Assembly: GCA_009617715.1 (NCBI GenBank)
Contig: VTFK01000117.1
Coordinates: forward strand, 1,116,001 to 1,180,000
From: Plectrocnemia conspersa
Taxonomy: Eukaryota; Arthropoda; Insecta; Trichoptera; Polycentropodidae
Direction: 5' to 3'
Length of the DNA: 64,000 nucleotides
Under the pieces are notes generated by a model that was not told the origin of the DNA, did not search any database, and worked only from the letters and a program-made list of their open reading frames with translations. Every line of letters begins with the position of its first letter. Position 1 is the first letter of the stretch. Of the stretch, positions 13,539-28,611 are shown in pieces. The position numbers and the translations under genes are program-made.

Positions 13539-13850
13539 GATTTTTTATAGAGCCTCATTTTGTTAAAACATATTTTTAAATGTTTTACAATAAAAAGGGT
13601 GAGTCCGTGTCAGATGTTTGAAAATATCTGTGCTCTATTGAAGCTTTTAATCGAATTCAGAAGTATTTGAACGGCAAAAAATTGTTCACGATTTATTCAA
13701 CTACTCTAATTGCCTTTGTCTTCGCTTTAGTAATATAATAACTACATTAATAATTATATATGAATAAACCGACAGATTGAAAAAATGTACGGAGGCTTCC
13801 CACAGAGTTACGACATAAAATTAGCCTGTGGGCGAACTTGAATCTCGTTT
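13539..13850 (+). repeat. Dispersed repeat family R1, copy A
   Basis: About 270-300 bp align by eye with 32100-32418, including shared runs such as CAGATGTTTGAAAA, GAAGCTTTTAAT and CAACTACTCTAATTG. A shorter reversed copy is at about 44760-44930. No terminal repeats or coding relic are visible, so the class is unknown. Confidence 0.7.
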
Positions 13851-16800
13851 TTAAATAGCGGTTTTTTATCTGTATCTTGTTCAGAATATGAAAAATGTAA
13901 AGTAGTAAATATATATAAAAGCGGAACCCTTTGTAACTAGTCGCTCTATAAACAATCGAAGTAGATCTATCCGTTCTGGTCTTTAGAATTATTCGCGTCC
14001 ATTATATCAAATCATCATTGTATTGTAGTTTATTCTCTTCAACGATCATCCAGTTCTCTAATACTATTATTATAATCACATATTACAAAAATCAAAATTT
14101 CTTGTAAACTCTTAAGAAAATCGAAAAGTAAAAATTAGATATTTTATTTCTAGAGAAATATATAACATTGAGAAATAGAACGCTTATTTGATAGGAAAAG
14201 CTCAACTTCTCATCTTTCATTTCGAAGGGCACATATTTTATTTCAGCGTTTTTTTGAATGCATAATATTGTATAAAAGTATGCTTACAGCATGTAAATGT
14301 TTAAATTTTTATTTTCCAAAAATTGTATACCACTGTTCTGTTATATTTATTCTTATTTATAAATAAATTAATATATTTATACAATTTGGGAAACACTTTT
14401 CCGTATAGGAAAATATACTATTAAAAGAGGACAATCCACAGTAAATTCTTGAAAAAGATTTTGATAATAATGGGAAAGTGATCCCAGAATGATACTTATG
14501 AGTGTTTAAAGTGTTCCTGCGGGGGTGTTTAAGACACCCCCTGAACTTATTTGTTTTTTATATATTCCATAGACAAAGTAAAAAATATTAGTTGCCTATT
14601 TTTTATTTTCAGAATGAGTCGTTCTTAAATATATGTATATAAAAAACCAATTGATTTTAATCATCTTTTGAGACCTGTTCCATCTCGTCTGCTTTTTTGA
14701 GAATGGTCGAATTTTTTATATATATTTTTTCAGAGATTCATATGATTGTTTAGTCGAAAAATAAATCATAAACCAAGATTAATTAGAAAGCGCAGCAGAA
14801 GCACGCTTGAAGCGCGGTTCCCCTTTGTAGCAGTACCTACGACACAAAGGTGGGCCGGTAGAATTTTTATTACGGCTCACCGGCGGGATAAAAGGTGCAT
14901 TGTGGTAACGGTGCTTTGGCGGTGTTGCAGCATCTTTGCCGAGAGATGAGCAAACCGGCGTGGGCCAACACAGATAAGGACTTATGATCTTATAAAGTCA
15001 CCGGCCAATGATGGTAGTAGAACAACAAAAAACTGTCCGCTATTCCTTCCTTGTGATGAAGGCGGTTTGAACGGAAACAATCCAGGCTCTGGTTCTTCCG
15101 AGTTTGGTTCGCGTTGCAAAACTGGTTCTTCCGACTCCGTTACGTCGTGGAATGCGTCTCTCAAAATTTTTAATCCAGTCCATGAAATATTGTCAAAATC
15201 ATCGCGGGTCATTAATTTTGTCGCTTCGTTTGATCCTGGCGATGTAATTTGGACCGACGTTCGTTTTTTTGGATGTAAGGTTGTGCTTAAGATTGATTTT
15301 CAATAACCCCCCTTTATGAACACGTCTAAAGATGATAGACTGATGCAAGTGAACTGTGAACTTGTGTTATGTTGCTCGTGTCGAATTTTGACACATATTT
15401 GATATTATTACGATCTTTACCTTATAGTTCGTTCGTCTGGTACCATTAATATATTTGTACGTTTTTTTTAAGAATCTACGCTGGAAACTTAAACCATAAA
15501 ATCAATTGAGTGATTCAATAAAAGAATTAAATGTGACTATAATAATGCTTGGGTGCGCTAATGTCGTCATACTTATGAGGAGTCCTGTCTCACTCTGTGG
15601 ATGCAGCTCTAAAATCTGCAGTTTCAGTGGAGAACGCTGACTGCCCAAAGACGAATGCTTGGCGCCGAGTTTTCATAAATAAGGGGTTTTAAAATGGTCT
15701 TAAATGGAAATCCGATAAAGACCATATATTCTCAAACTCATCGTCCACTTAACAATGACAAAATCTTTCATCGCCCACCTTCGGAAAATTTTATTTCTAT
15801 CGGAGCAATGTCCATATATTTTTTAAATTTCAACTAAATATATATGTAGTTTGTGAATTTGCAAGTAAAAATAAAACAACGTAAAATTAAAATTATTTAA
15901 TAAAATAAAACATAAAAATCCTACTTTTACATAATATTTTCACCAATATTATTGACTAATAATATTGGTGAAAATAAGAAAGAATATTTTTTGCTTTATA
16001 AATATTTTTTTTTGATATTTATACAGTGCTACTTATAAAATTAAAAAATCGTATTCGATATTTAAAAAAAAATATTCTAATGGTTTGGGCCTAACTCATA
16101 CATAAAAAAATGATTACAGTGACGACTTTCAATAGATCCTAAAACGCATTATATTTTATGCAAAATATATTTACTTTATTATGAATATAAAATGCTTAAA
16201 ACATTATTTTTTGAACTCCATGGCCCACCAAATTCCCCAGATCCAGCATTGCCCACCGAAATTCGTCCATCGCTATTTTCCTCTTTGAAACTCTATAGTT
16301 TTGCCTCTCATCTAAAAATCGCACTCTGGTCCGATGACTCAAGATTCACTGTCCCATGTGCTTGGCGAGGAGAAGATGTTTCTTGGAACCATAATATTGT
16401 CATAAACGCATGAATTTTTAATTTGATTCAAATAAACGGCGTTATCTCATTTGTTAAAGCAAACGGTCGCCACGAGATTTTTATTTTATATACGTGTATG
16501 TGTAAAGCTGTAAAATATTTAAAAAACATAAATTGTGATAATAATCAAGGCACATTATTTGATTTAGTTTCGTATATAAATGGCGCACTTAGACAAAAAT
16601 AAATAAGACATTTATAAGGACATGTATATGTTACAGTGAATTTATATTCTTACTAGTATATCTCAGCCAGTTAAAATATTTTAAACAACTGATTTAAAAT
16701 TGCACTGCTTAAGGCTGTATTTGTTTACAAACGGATGATCACAGATTACATCGTTCGATAAAATACTACAAATAATATATTAAACTAAACACAAATCTAA

Positions 16801-19800
16801 CTGAAACTAATAACCCGAATAAAAGTTCTAAACTATTGCTAGTTTTATAGCTTTCATTGCAAGTTAGGTTTGGTTAATTCGTTGAGGATAAGATTTGCGT
16901 TTGAACAGAAAATGGAATTTTCGCATTGCGTTTCAAGCAGCATATATATCTATCGATGAAAATTTATTCAGATATGATTTCACTGAAGCGTCAGTGAAAA
17001 TATAACTACACTGTAACATATATATTTAGTACTAAATATGTTTAAATGCTTTTCATTAAACTTTGTTTTTCTTTTCTTTGCAGGTAACTACCATCTACTT
17101 TCGCTCGTACATTTTGAAGATGCAGATGATTTAAAGCCATTGACCAGACGACTCGAGTGATGTTGTATAATTAACATTTATTTGTAAACCACCACACGCT
17201 ATGAATGCATAGTAATCGCCAAATTCTATAGTCTTCTAAAAATACACACCCTGCGATTACCACCAATCATCAATCACATGGCGAAGAGTCAATGCGCGTA
17301 TTACCATTGTGTTGCCAGGCTCTTACCGACATTGACTGATAGTTATTTTTTATGGTTTAACGACATCGACTCTTTAATAACAAATATGACGTGTTTTCAT
17401 TCACAAGCTTTTCAGCCATTCGTTATCGCTAGCCAAAAAACCCATTGGTATTCTCGAGGCGCTCTTTCCGTTTAAGGATATTCCTTTATCAATTCGCTGT
17501 AGCGACAAAAGAGAGCCGCTGCTTGCTCTGACAATATTTATTCGCCATTATCAGGCCTTTGTAATGAATGCTACCAGCAAACACAAAAAACGTACACTTC
17601 TTGTAAACACGCGTGTAATTAAAGCATTATGCCGCCCACTCGGTTTAACTTGTAACGAAAACTATTAAATCGGATTGAGTCAATCGAATCAATTCTGGAG
17701 TCAAAGCTCGTTCTAGTATTGGTTTACAATTAGATATACAATCCTCGAAGTGGATTACTGTGATTAACTAATTGAACGTTTTTCTTTATTTATTATATTT
17801 TTTAAATTAGAACTGCTCGGGTTATAATTATGGTTATTTACGACACATTGTTGAATCTCACTTAATTAATTTGAGTTCTCACGTGATGTTTTCGCTGCGC
17901 TGTCGAGTGCGTTTCTCGGTATGTCGCACTCAAGAAACGTGGGATGTTTTCTATTCAAGTTAAACTGTTTTAATATGTTTAGCTATATACGTAACCGCGA
18001 AATTGGTTCAACCCGTTGCTCCTCTATTGCTAATTCAACATCCTGTCCGTTACAATACGTCGAAAGCTCTCCAAATGTCCGTTCGTCTGATTCGGAAAGC
18101 GTCGAAGTGATTGACGTATAGCTAATTTGAGAGGTGCGACCAAAAAGCTTTGAGAATTCGAAAATAATATTTATTAATAACTTTGTGATTGTACGAGTTA
18201 TTTTGCGAGCGAATTTTGGCCGGGATTTATGCTCTTATTTTGGTGCGTTTTGCTTTGAATTATTTCCACGCTGCACATCAGTGCTTCTTAATTTTTTTAA
18301 ATATGAAATAAAAACATGTTTTCAATATTTTATCGAAGTATATGTTCATTCGTGTTTATCCGCGATTTCGCCAGTTTTTTAACCGTTTCTTTAGTAAACG
18401 CAAAAATACAACAGGATAAACTTCCCTTCAAAATTCTTTGCACATTGTTGTCAGATCAATAGGATTTTGATATTATTTTCGACCCATAAACGGACTTATC
18501 TCACATCCCCAACTGCCATTTCAATTTTCGGTCAAAGGACGTCAATTGTTTGCTCAACAATGCGCAAACAATCACTCAGTCACTAAATACTAACATGCCT
18601 AGAGCAGACTTACTGTTCGCAACACTCTTTGTAACATATATTTAAATACATAATATCAAATTAATATAATGCTTCGAATGAAGTTTCGAATTTCACTATA
18701 TATGTATGTATAATTTGCTTTTGAAAAAATGTTTGACTGCCATGTTCTTTGTTGAACTTTTTCACTTTAAATATGACCTGTCACTGCGCGCTATTTGCGG
18801 TCACCCTTGTTCCCTGAAACGCTTTGTGCTATCAAATTTTGTACGGAATAATTCATAGGTGTGTTATAAACGGTGCAACGAACTCCTTTCATAAACTAGC
18901 GCTACACTTTAAGACCGTTTGTTTTTTTAGCTCCAAAGCTCTAAACAATAAGCGCTCTAATTTAGACCTAGTGTACATTTCTCAAATGGATCGAGAGATC
19001 CAATCGATTACAGATGAAATCTAGAGATGCTCTTTACAAACAAAAAAAAACTAGTTATTGCGCATCGGCGAAGGTGACAGCTCCGACATCCGTGTGGAAT
19101 GTACCGAAAGATCGAGACCGAGATTATTATTACCTGTCTTCTCGATACCTGTTCGTCCTTCATGGCTTATTAATTAACGGCCCGCTCTTTACACGGCATT
19201 AAAGCGATAAATCGATACCAGGGTCTGGTAATTAAGAGAGAAAATGATCGTTTATAGAGAACTACGATTCGATTGTGTCATAAATTTCGGAGGCCACACC
19301 CAGAGGGCACTGTATATGTAATTCAATTATTTTTTCCTCTACTCAATATTTGTTGTAATGATGAGTAGAATGCTGATCTAGATTCGCTCTTGGGTCGTAT
19401 TATATTAGAGATACTATCTCAATTTTGGCATCTGTCCATGATTGATTACCTCAGAGGTTGACTAACAAACATCTCTTGGTGGGAGGTGTTCAAAAACCGT
19501 TCCACCTGCTTCGTGTGTTGTTCAAAGACCACTCGATACGATTTATAGCCTCTCTAATATATTAAATTTAATTTGTATGCATTAAACAATTAACGATATC
19601 AATCAGTTTCGGTCGGCGAGCTAAGTCACGAGTTGTCCATGAGCTCAGTCGAGTCTTGATTATTCCGCTTGTCTCGCCTGTATTTATTGCTAGGTTCGAT
19701 ATTGACATCTCTCTCTAGTCCTTCGGTTCACGGTCCAATCGAATTTCTCAATTTCGTACATAGCATTGACCTCTCAAACTCTTGGCATATTGGTGATTCT

Positions 19801-20466
19801 TGCCCGCATTCCATTCTATACCTCAATAAAATGGCCTGCTTGGATATTACTAGAGAATACGGAAATGGGTATGACTGTTCTTTAGTCGTTGCTTCATAAT
19901 GTTATCTCTCTCGACATTCAAATAACTAGTATCTTTTTAGTTTATATCAGAGTCCAAACATTTATAAATAAAATAATCAGAAACACTTCTCTCCTAACCC
20001 AATATATAGACTTATACAAATTTGACAAAAGTGACGATACAACGTCAACATTGAAGAAAGAAACGGATACATTTTTAATGAGCTACAGGGTATTTGCTTC
20101 AGTACTAAATATCATTATTTTATTATGTATTTAGATAATAATCTCGAATAGCTCGGCAACAAAGGGTTATTAATACATTGAATACCGTGACTCATTTGCT
20201 ATAATTAATCGACGTTAAATAGTAAGTGGTAAGCAATATGTATTCAGTAAGAAGCATCACACATTATTAAGGCACATATACACCGACGCGGCTACAGTAC
20301 CGCAATTCAACTTGTAAATACGCGCCGGTCTGCCAGTGCTTTTATAGCAATATTCATGGTTAACTTTTTCCTTATTGAATCCACTGCGGTCCAATTTATT
20401 TAATCACAAAAATAAAGCTTCTTACCTATTATGTATATATCATTTATCTTGAGTATACTCAGGTAT
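13851..20466. other. AT-rich non-coding DNA, likely intronic
   Basis: No supported gene. A good acceptor-like site (pyrimidine tract plus CAG) ends at 17084, but the frames downstream stop within 16-25 codons and no donor follows. A palindrome lies at 15936-15975. A TATATAAAAG at about 13911-13920 might be a core promoter but has no transcript evidence. Confidence 0.45.
15936..15975. repeat. Perfect 18-bp inverted repeat, 4-nt spacer
   Basis: The arms ATTTTCACCAATATTATT (15936-15953) and AATAATATTGGTGAAAAT (15958-15975) are exact reverse complements around GACT. Confidence 0.85.
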
Positions 20467-20512
20467 GTCTCAATATCTGGAACGGGTACAGACCAGTTCC
20501 AGATATTGAGAC
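20467..20512. repeat. Perfect 17-bp inverted repeat, 12-nt spacer
   Basis: The arms GTCTCAATATCTGGAAC (20467-20483) and GTTCCAGATATTGAGAC (20496-20512) are exact reverse complements. It could be a tiny foldback remnant or a template-switch product. Confidence 0.85.
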
Positions 20513-21823
20513 AACTACATAAAAAAAAACTATCCAGAAATGCAATGACAAAAGAAAAAATGTTTCACTCTATCTTTGTAAATAGTATTTAGTTAATTGT
20601 ACATATAATACACACAGCACCAGTGGCTCTCAACATATTTTTATTCGCACAGATTTTTTGTCCTTTTTTGTTCATTTATATGTTACAACTTCACCTTTTC
20701 GCATACTTTTATTTGGATGTATTTGGACTTCACTAGTAAAAATAAAACTTCACTGAAAAATACACATTCACTCTAACATTTATAAATCGCATGTGAATAA
20801 ATAATAAGTATGTAAATGTATATATTACTACGTATGGAAAAGTTGATATCATATAATTCTACTAGCACTTAGCAGATAAATTATATTTTCACTGGTAAAA
20901 ATATGTGTACCGGTGAAATTTCACTGAAATGGCATATTTAAAAAAATATTTTCGGAATAGATTTTAATAAATCAAAAAATATATTGTAAATGACATAGAT
21001 GCCTTTGGACTTTTAAAGGTTAAGCTAATATTATTTTAGAAAGGTTGCGATTTAATACAAAGCACTTTCTGCTGCCCAGTTATGCGTTACTATGTTCCTA
21101 TAAAAAGCGCACTGAGCAATTAAAATAACTCCATTTTGTCGCCCGCTTGGTTTACGACCCCTGGCCGGGTGGGTGCATGTCTTTTTGCGCTCAAATGCAT
21201 TTTCTCAACGGTGTGCACAATAGATCCATTACCGTCGGGCCGCGTTAATTATAACCCCTGTCTCACCTGAGCCAAAGCATTGTTAATTGAAGACATGAAA
21301 GTATTTCGGAGCGAATTTAAAGCGATAATTCTTCTATTCATCTCGTATGTATGGTGATGCGTGTGAGAGAGCTTTTACTGATGATGTAATAAAAGCTTGC
21401 GCTCGTAGAGCTTTATTAATTAATTGGTTGAATAAATTGGCGTAAATGATTGATGCGATGCGATACATTACTTGAGACGAATTTGAGAAATTATTATACA
21501 ATTTTATTGAAATTTTAATAAATCTACGATTTAACTATATTTATTTGCCATAAAATTAGAATTACACACTTCTCTTAAACGCAAATAGCGCACAGCGAAA
21601 ATTCCGATCATAGATATATAAGAATTCATCAATATATTTATTTTTTTACTGAAATGCTCTACGGATTCTGCAAATATAGCAAAAGTGCACGAATTTTGAA
21701 TATTGCGCTGAAGTTTAGTCTAAGAACAATATATTCTATACGCTAGTATTTATGTCCCTATATTAACTTTTTTATTTATAAATTTATCAAAAAAATAACG
21801 GCTTTTTAAAAAGCGACTATATA
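20513..21823. other. AT-rich non-coding DNA
   Basis: No gene. The motif TTCACTG and near variants recurs at about 20730-20940 without forming a clean repeat. A CAGTGGCTCTCAAC string at 20631 resembles a hAT terminal repeat, but no partner end was found. Confidence 0.4.
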
Positions 21824-22186
21824 CAATGAAATCTCAGTATAGCGAAGCTCATGGGACTGAAGAAAAAATGTCGTTATATCGAATGTAAAGAAGATGATAT
21901 ATTTTTTTATTTTTAATTACCATATTACTACAACATCAAAATAACCTCTTACAAGATTGACATATTGTTTTTTGTCCATTTTTAAGGATACTGTAATGAA
22001 CACAATAAAATTTGCTAAAAAATTATTTATAAAAAAAGTTTGAGGGTCTGCAAAAAGCTGTACTGAAAACATTTTGTCTTCGTTACAATGAAAACATTTT
22101 GTATGGAAGTTTTTCGGTGACAAATTGAAGATTCGTTGTACTGGAAATTTCGTTATTTCGATATTCGTTACAAAGAGATTTCAATG
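21824..22186. mobile_element. pogo/Tigger-like MITE (363 bp, TA target duplication)
   Basis: TA flanks at 21822-21823 and 22187-22188. The left end CAATGAAATCTC.GTATAGCGAA and the reverse-complemented right end CATTGAAATCTC...GTAACGAA are similar inverted ends, followed by repeated CGAA/CGTTATA-type motifs at both ends. This pattern is typical of pogo/Tigger elements of the Tc1/mariner superfamily. No transposase domain is visible inside, so it is non-autonomous. Confidence 0.65.
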
Positions 22187-22188
22187 TA

Positions 22189-25100
22189 TTAGCTATGTCA
22201 AAATGTGCAATGAAAAAATACTATATATATTCTACTTTCTTCACAGATTAGGTAATTTATAAATTCCTGTAATTTTTTCCATTAAATAATGTTTCTAAGT
22301 TACTTCAATTGATGTTAAATTATTCCGAACCAAATGATAATTAAATATAATTAATCGTTACATATAACTTCTATTATCTAAAACATGTTTATAAAATTGA
22401 TAAAACCGGTACCGAATTTTACAAATATATCCGCATTTTTAACCCGGGTTTTTAAAAACAGACGAACCATAGTATTTAGTTTATTTAATATTCTAGATTA
22501 TAAATATGATATTTTAAAGTTAAAATGCAATTTCTTGCTATACACATTGCTTCAAAAAAAGACTATACAATCTATGTTATGTATAATATATTGTTTCGAC
22601 TACAGTTTTTTAACACAAATTCGATAATCTGCTTTTTATATAAATTAAAAAAATGTTATATCCTATCTTTTGTGGTATGTATTATATTATTTTAATTTGC
22701 TAAAAAATATCAGACTTGACATCAACGCTTAAAATTAAATAAGATTATTAAATCTGCAACATTTTTTTTGTTATATGCATTTTTTGATATTAAATTTGGT
22801 TACGTTTGCTTTATTGAAAAAGTTGTGTAAAATTGTTGTAGTGTAGCAATATAATAGATACTATTATAGTACTACGAGATATTTTTATGAATACGATTTT
22901 GTTTTAAGATATTTATAGCTTTTTTGCTAATTTAGTATATTGTATAGTTGGTTGTGCTCAACATCACACCGCTTGATTTGCTCTTTGATCTGAACAAATG
23001 GCGACGCCTTGCATCAGCCATAATACAGCTAAAATTAAAATGTAATTATATAAATAAATCTCATTTATGTGATAAAAATACATATTACTTAACGAATTGT
23101 AATATGGAATAACTGATTTTATTTAACCTTTAACATTACAAAATATTTTATCACCAATATTATATTTGTTTAATGTTCTTCAGCACTCAGTTTACTTACA
23201 TATTTAGACACGCTTCAAAATGATTCGTAATCAGTACACATTCGGCGAATTAGTCACTTATCATGTATGTGTGAAGTATGTCAATAATTTTAATCAAATA
23301 TTGTTGAGCAAGAAAGGTGTATAAAGGTGGTTTTAATTCAATGTGTATGAACTACTTACTCTATATATTTACGAATATTGATATGTTATTCATTGGCCCT
23401 TTTTATGTGCATACTTATTCACTTTATATACTGTTGGTTAAAGCAAATATTACACAACTGTGGAATCAGCTATTCAGTTATTTGTACCCAAACACGACAA
23501 CAAACGTTTTACTATTTAATGACAGTGGATAAGCTCCTTTGTACGTGAATGAACTTTCCATTGGTTCTGTTTAATGTGAATTTTTCAATAGTAGCTTGTA
23601 TGTGGGAGGTGCTCGACTAAAATTTCCGTATAAAATATGCATTTAAGGGTGAGCTAACACGGAATGGGTGGTTGAGAAACACAGCTAGCGTGCCATTGTG
23701 CCATCAGAACACTTTTGGCAGCTAAACACTATTGATTGACCAAGTTTTTGCTCAGCGTATTTACGTAATATGTACCCATTTGGTATTATTCTAGATTTGA
23801 AAAGTCGTAAGCGATATTTCACATAGCCGGAGAGAATAGGCGAAGATCAAATTACAAAGGGTATGCAAATTCGATATCCTTTCGTGTCCCCTAGACACTG
23901 GTATATTATTAAATACGTTTAGGGGTTTAAAATATTTCAACAAAAAATATGGTTTTGTTTATTCTAGTAGTACTTATTTTATCAAAACTTGCACGTTTTA
24001 TTTTATGAGTTTTTCGTATTTCTCCCTCAATATTACAAGTACATGTAACTGTTTTTCATTGTACGTCCTGGATTCTAGTATCGTCGGTCATAATTCGCTC
24101 TTCACCTTCGCATGTAAATAAACCATAAGCGTTTCCTGCAACATGTCATCGCCCAACGCCATACAACGGAAGCAAATCGGTAGTTGTTAGTATCAAAAGT
24201 GTCAGTTGGTACATTAACGTATCCATTTTAACGTCTGGTACTTGAAAAGCCATTAATTTCTTTTAAAAAAATAAACTCATCGGAAATTCCAGTATTTCAA
24301 TGACTTAAATTGTATTTGTTTAATGTATTATACTATTAAAAATTCTCACGTATCCTTATCTCACTCCATTTCCTCATGGACTAATAAAACAGGTGAAGAA
24401 TTCTACTCATTCATATGTGATAACATCTGCTCCTTTATTTACACCACGTACGTACCTCGAATATCGCGATATTGGTGTAGTATTAAAATATACACAATAT
24501 TAGGGTTAATATCCTCGTATATGTATCCGGATGGGGTTTAACCTTTTGTACGTACATGTGTACGCAGATCGCTATTTAATTATGAAAGGTCGTTGAATTG
24601 TTAACTCGCTTCACGTGCGAATTAATATTGGATCACCTAATTGTGTCGTTAATGTAGTTTTGTTGCTTTAAAATTGCCTTTATAATCCGCGACCCGGATT
24701 ATAAAGTGCTTAAAAATTGACCCTTTGCGTCCATAAAATTAAAATAATAAAGGTCTTGACATATGCATACAAACGTTTGGATTAGTGTTTCCTATGTTAA
24801 ATAAATTTATATTTACTAAACTATTAGTTATGTTACATAGTAAAAAAATGAACACTTATTTTGTATCTTTATGACTTATGTTCCGTCACTGGAATTGGTT
24901 CTAAAATGTGATATCAGGCGTAATGGATTTAGATTTTTACTCGGACGTCCATCTTTTGACAGATCTTCTGGTTTAGCCAATCACAACTGCAGGCAAATTC
25001 GCAAACATATCATGATATATATTGTACAGTCCGAATTGGCGAGCGTTACTCGGGCTAGCGGAATTGAAACGCATTCGGCGCGCGAGACATTTTCTATAGT

Positions 25101-28100
25101 ATATACCTCAAAAAATCTAAATTCACTAAGTAATGCTTATATGGCATAATAAAATTTTTTGACACAACAATAAAAAACCGCTATTATATAGCATATAATT
25201 TTATATGACGATTCGAAATCAACAAATAAACAGATTTTATTGTGATGTTTTTAACCTCCACGGAAACAAAGTCTGCGTATTTGTGATGAGAATTTTAGAA
25301 TCTTTTTAAATGGCAACCGTCTAAACGACAGACTAAAAAATATTTCATTTCTTATCAAAATCGTATTTACAACGGATGTCCCTATTGATGTTATCTAAGA
25401 ACTAACACATAATTGTAAAAAAAAACTGTATATTTGATATTTAGAAAATGTGTACACCGGTGCTTTTATGGCATTGAATTGGTTTATACCATAAATTTAA
25501 CGTATGTACTTTATCAATCTCAAAAAAATACACCGTATTGAAAAAAAACTTATCTTCGTGGCAAAAATATTGTATAGTGTAAATTAGTATTAGTCAGTTC
25601 GAGAATTATCTATCTCATCATTATTCATAATTGAGAAAAATATGACAAGTTTGATGACATTACTATACGTTCGATATACTTATTATTACTCCGATTGATT
25701 GATAAATATAAAAAATATAGTAATGATTTTAATTTCTATAAATTTGTTCAAAATATAAACAGGAGTAATGATAAGTCTATCGAACGTATATATGTATCGT
25801 GTGCTTTAGAGCTAATAGTAGGGGCGCGTAAATCCAAACTTGCCATCTCTTTCTCAATTATGAATAATGATGAAATGGATAGCTCTCGAACTGACCGTGT
25901 TAACGCAAATAGTGTATAGCCATCTTTCAAACCATTTATTCAATATTTATTATCTACAATTTCACTAATGTTTAAAAAAAAAGATCTTTGATCAGCGTGT
26001 AATTTCACATATAAATTGAGTTAGCATATCTTTGTGACAAAAATGTTGTACATTTTGCTCATGTGACCATAATAAAGTGTTCATAATAGAGCACAATTTT
26101 TTTCAACAAGCATAGAGTGAGTTTGTTTCGCCAACATTTTCAATCTCATGGACTTTTAGTTGAACTTTAGTAAATTCATAGCTATTTCTGCTTATTTCTA
26201 AAAATCTTAATTAAATCCTAGTTCATCTTGGCAGCACAGTACGAAATTTTTAGTTTCAATAATAATTGATTCCATAAGCTGCCAAATTACATAATAAATT
26301 CTGATCAAGATTAAGCCGCGCAGCGTGACATTTTTCTAATACATAGTGTATTTATTAAAAATAAAATTTTATTATAAGAAAATATTAATTAGTCATAATG
26401 TTCGTCACACAATACGTTTTTTTTTAGATATTTAGCTGATAGACTGCTATTTTAATTAATAATGTTGTGACTCAATTTGACCGCGCAGTGCAAATATTTT
26501 GATTAAAAATATTGATATTTGGATCAAAAACGACTCAATTGAAAAGCACTGGTTTAGATGCTTCTTCGCTCATATATTAATCAATCGTCGAACTTCTTAT
26601 TCTAATGTATAGAGAGGCCTTAATAAAAACGACACTCATATGAGCAGATACATTTTGTTTTGAAATTCTCTACTAAATTCACGCACATCTTTTATCATAA
26701 CATTCAGTCATAGTTTATACACATGGCAAATTGGGAGTCGTGGTGGTCAATGCGGTGGGATCACGGTCGATGACATCAACGTTATGTCCTCAAAAATATT
26801 ATTTTACATACTTTTAGATAAGCTTTGATTACCGGATAACGTCAATAAAATTATTGTTTATAAAATATGTAATATATTTATTTATATACAATAGCTACTA
26901 AATTATTATTATATCGAATTTTGGTGAAACACATACAGAATTCTTCTGATACGCATTTGTAGTAGTAGTAGCAGAATGGTGGTAGTATTTTTGTAGTAGT
27001 ATACAAAAGATACATCTTGACAATGGCGTTTATGTGTATAGAAAATAAATATATATGTATGTTATGGCTGTCCGCGGCTCTGTAGACCACACCTGAGAAG
27101 GCTTTTCAAATAGACCTACATATATAAGCCGAATAGTCAAGTTATTACCTGTGCCGTGTCTATAGGTTGATCTTAATTCCATTGAATATATTTTAGATTA
27201 TACCTTATTATTTTACTTAAAATCGAGCTGCTCTTTGAGAAGGCATGCTTCTTGACTCGCATGCCTATAAATTCACAAGTGTTCAGAGAAACTCGAGCGA
27301 TGAAATATAGCTCGTTACAAAGTAAGCCCACTTCAGTGCAACCTCAGGGTGTGAATCAATGCTTGCGGTTATATAACCAGAAAGTTTAATCGCGCTTTCG
27401 TTGCAAGGTAAAAATAATAAATTTATCATAAATATTATGGAGTGCTTACATTTTTTTTGTCGGCGTTAAGTACCGCAAATTCCAAGATTATGCTTTCAGT
27501 AGGGACTCGTCTTCTAAGTAGCGATTAGGCACATTTTTTTTTTGTATATTTTCTTACCTATATCGAATCGGGGTCCTATTGAACTTTTGCGCACCTTTGT
27601 GTTGAATTTAGACATCACGGTACCTAAGCTGTCGCCGCTGCACAATGGAACTTCTCGGAATGTTTAGCATTAAAAAAAATGCCTAAGTGCGCGTGGATGC
27701 GAATTAGCCGTATTTAATCGATTGCACCGACACATATGAATGGGGATTTACAATGTGGACCCTAAAAGTACCTTCTTATTCCAAGGTCCAAGTCTTTGGG
27801 GAGTGCGCATTCCAAGGACCGGTAGAAAACTGGTTTTCTCCACAGGTTGTAAAGCGCGACATGTGACTCCCAATGCACCTGAATAAGTATGACCCCTGGC
27901 TCGCGAAAGCTTTTTTATATTTTTTTTAAAGACCTTTAAAAGGCATTCCGAAGGTTTGAGGACCTGCCGGCAGCGCAGTTTATTTTGCACCTTGCATAAA
28001 TTTATCGCATCTGTGACCAGAGTTTTACTGACGCCATAAAGAGTGATAAATTTATCGTTTACCACTATGTTGTTCCATTCCCTCATATGTTTATGTTTCA

Positions 28101-28611
28101 GAGTTAAATTATTATTTACACCGAGCTGCCATTATTCTTTATCGTTTTCATATAGAAGCTATAAAAGTTTCACACCTAAACTGATTAATCAATCTTCTTG
28201 AATATATATATCTTATTATATGTGTATCACAACTTAAAATATATTTTTTCTTACCTAACAATAAAAATTCTATCCAAGTTCATTTTCAACCGTATTTATT
28301 TACATTCGTTGTATAAATTTTACAGTAAATGTGTATTTTTTGGTAAAGTTATATTTTTACTAGTAAAGTCCAAATACATTTTAACCAGTAGATACATATT
28401 TCTACTAGCTGCGCTAATATGCTGCTCTAAAATGTCTATGAATCTCAATTTGACAGTTGCGAAACGTCCATTTGCTGTTCAAGTCCAAAATAAAAACGAA
28501 GGCAACTCATCTCATATTGCTCCATAGTTTGTCTATATTTCGATATTACACTATGTTTTAAAAATATGATAGCTATCCTGATCAAAGTATATTCAAACCG
28601 AGTTTTGATGA
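22189..28611. other. AT-rich non-coding DNA, likely intronic
   Basis: No supported gene. A 12-bp inverted repeat (TTTATAATCCG core) at 24678-24706 and a 14-bp palindrome AATATCGCGATATT near 24460 are visible. Around 26230-26551 two GACCGCGCAG/GCCGCGCAG-like motifs and an end reading AAAAGCACTG hint at an old hAT-type element, but the left end and target duplication were not found. The ORFs at 27748-28086 (-) and 28198-28527 (+) have no recognisable domain. Confidence 0.45.

Noticed and set aside
17060..17160. Good acceptor-like CTTTTCTTTGCAG followed by an open stretch
   Set aside because: Two of the frames stay open only 16 and 25 codons before a stop, the third opens on a stop, and there is no donor or family similarity, so no exon is called.
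26230..26551. Possible hAT element with GCCGCGCAG motifs and an AAAAGCACTG end
   Set aside because: No convincing left end and no 8-bp duplication could be found. Kept only as a remark in the region description.
28198..28527. 109-codon plus-strand ORF
   Set aside because: AT-driven, hydrophobic, without domain or upstream promoter evidence; not supported as a gene.
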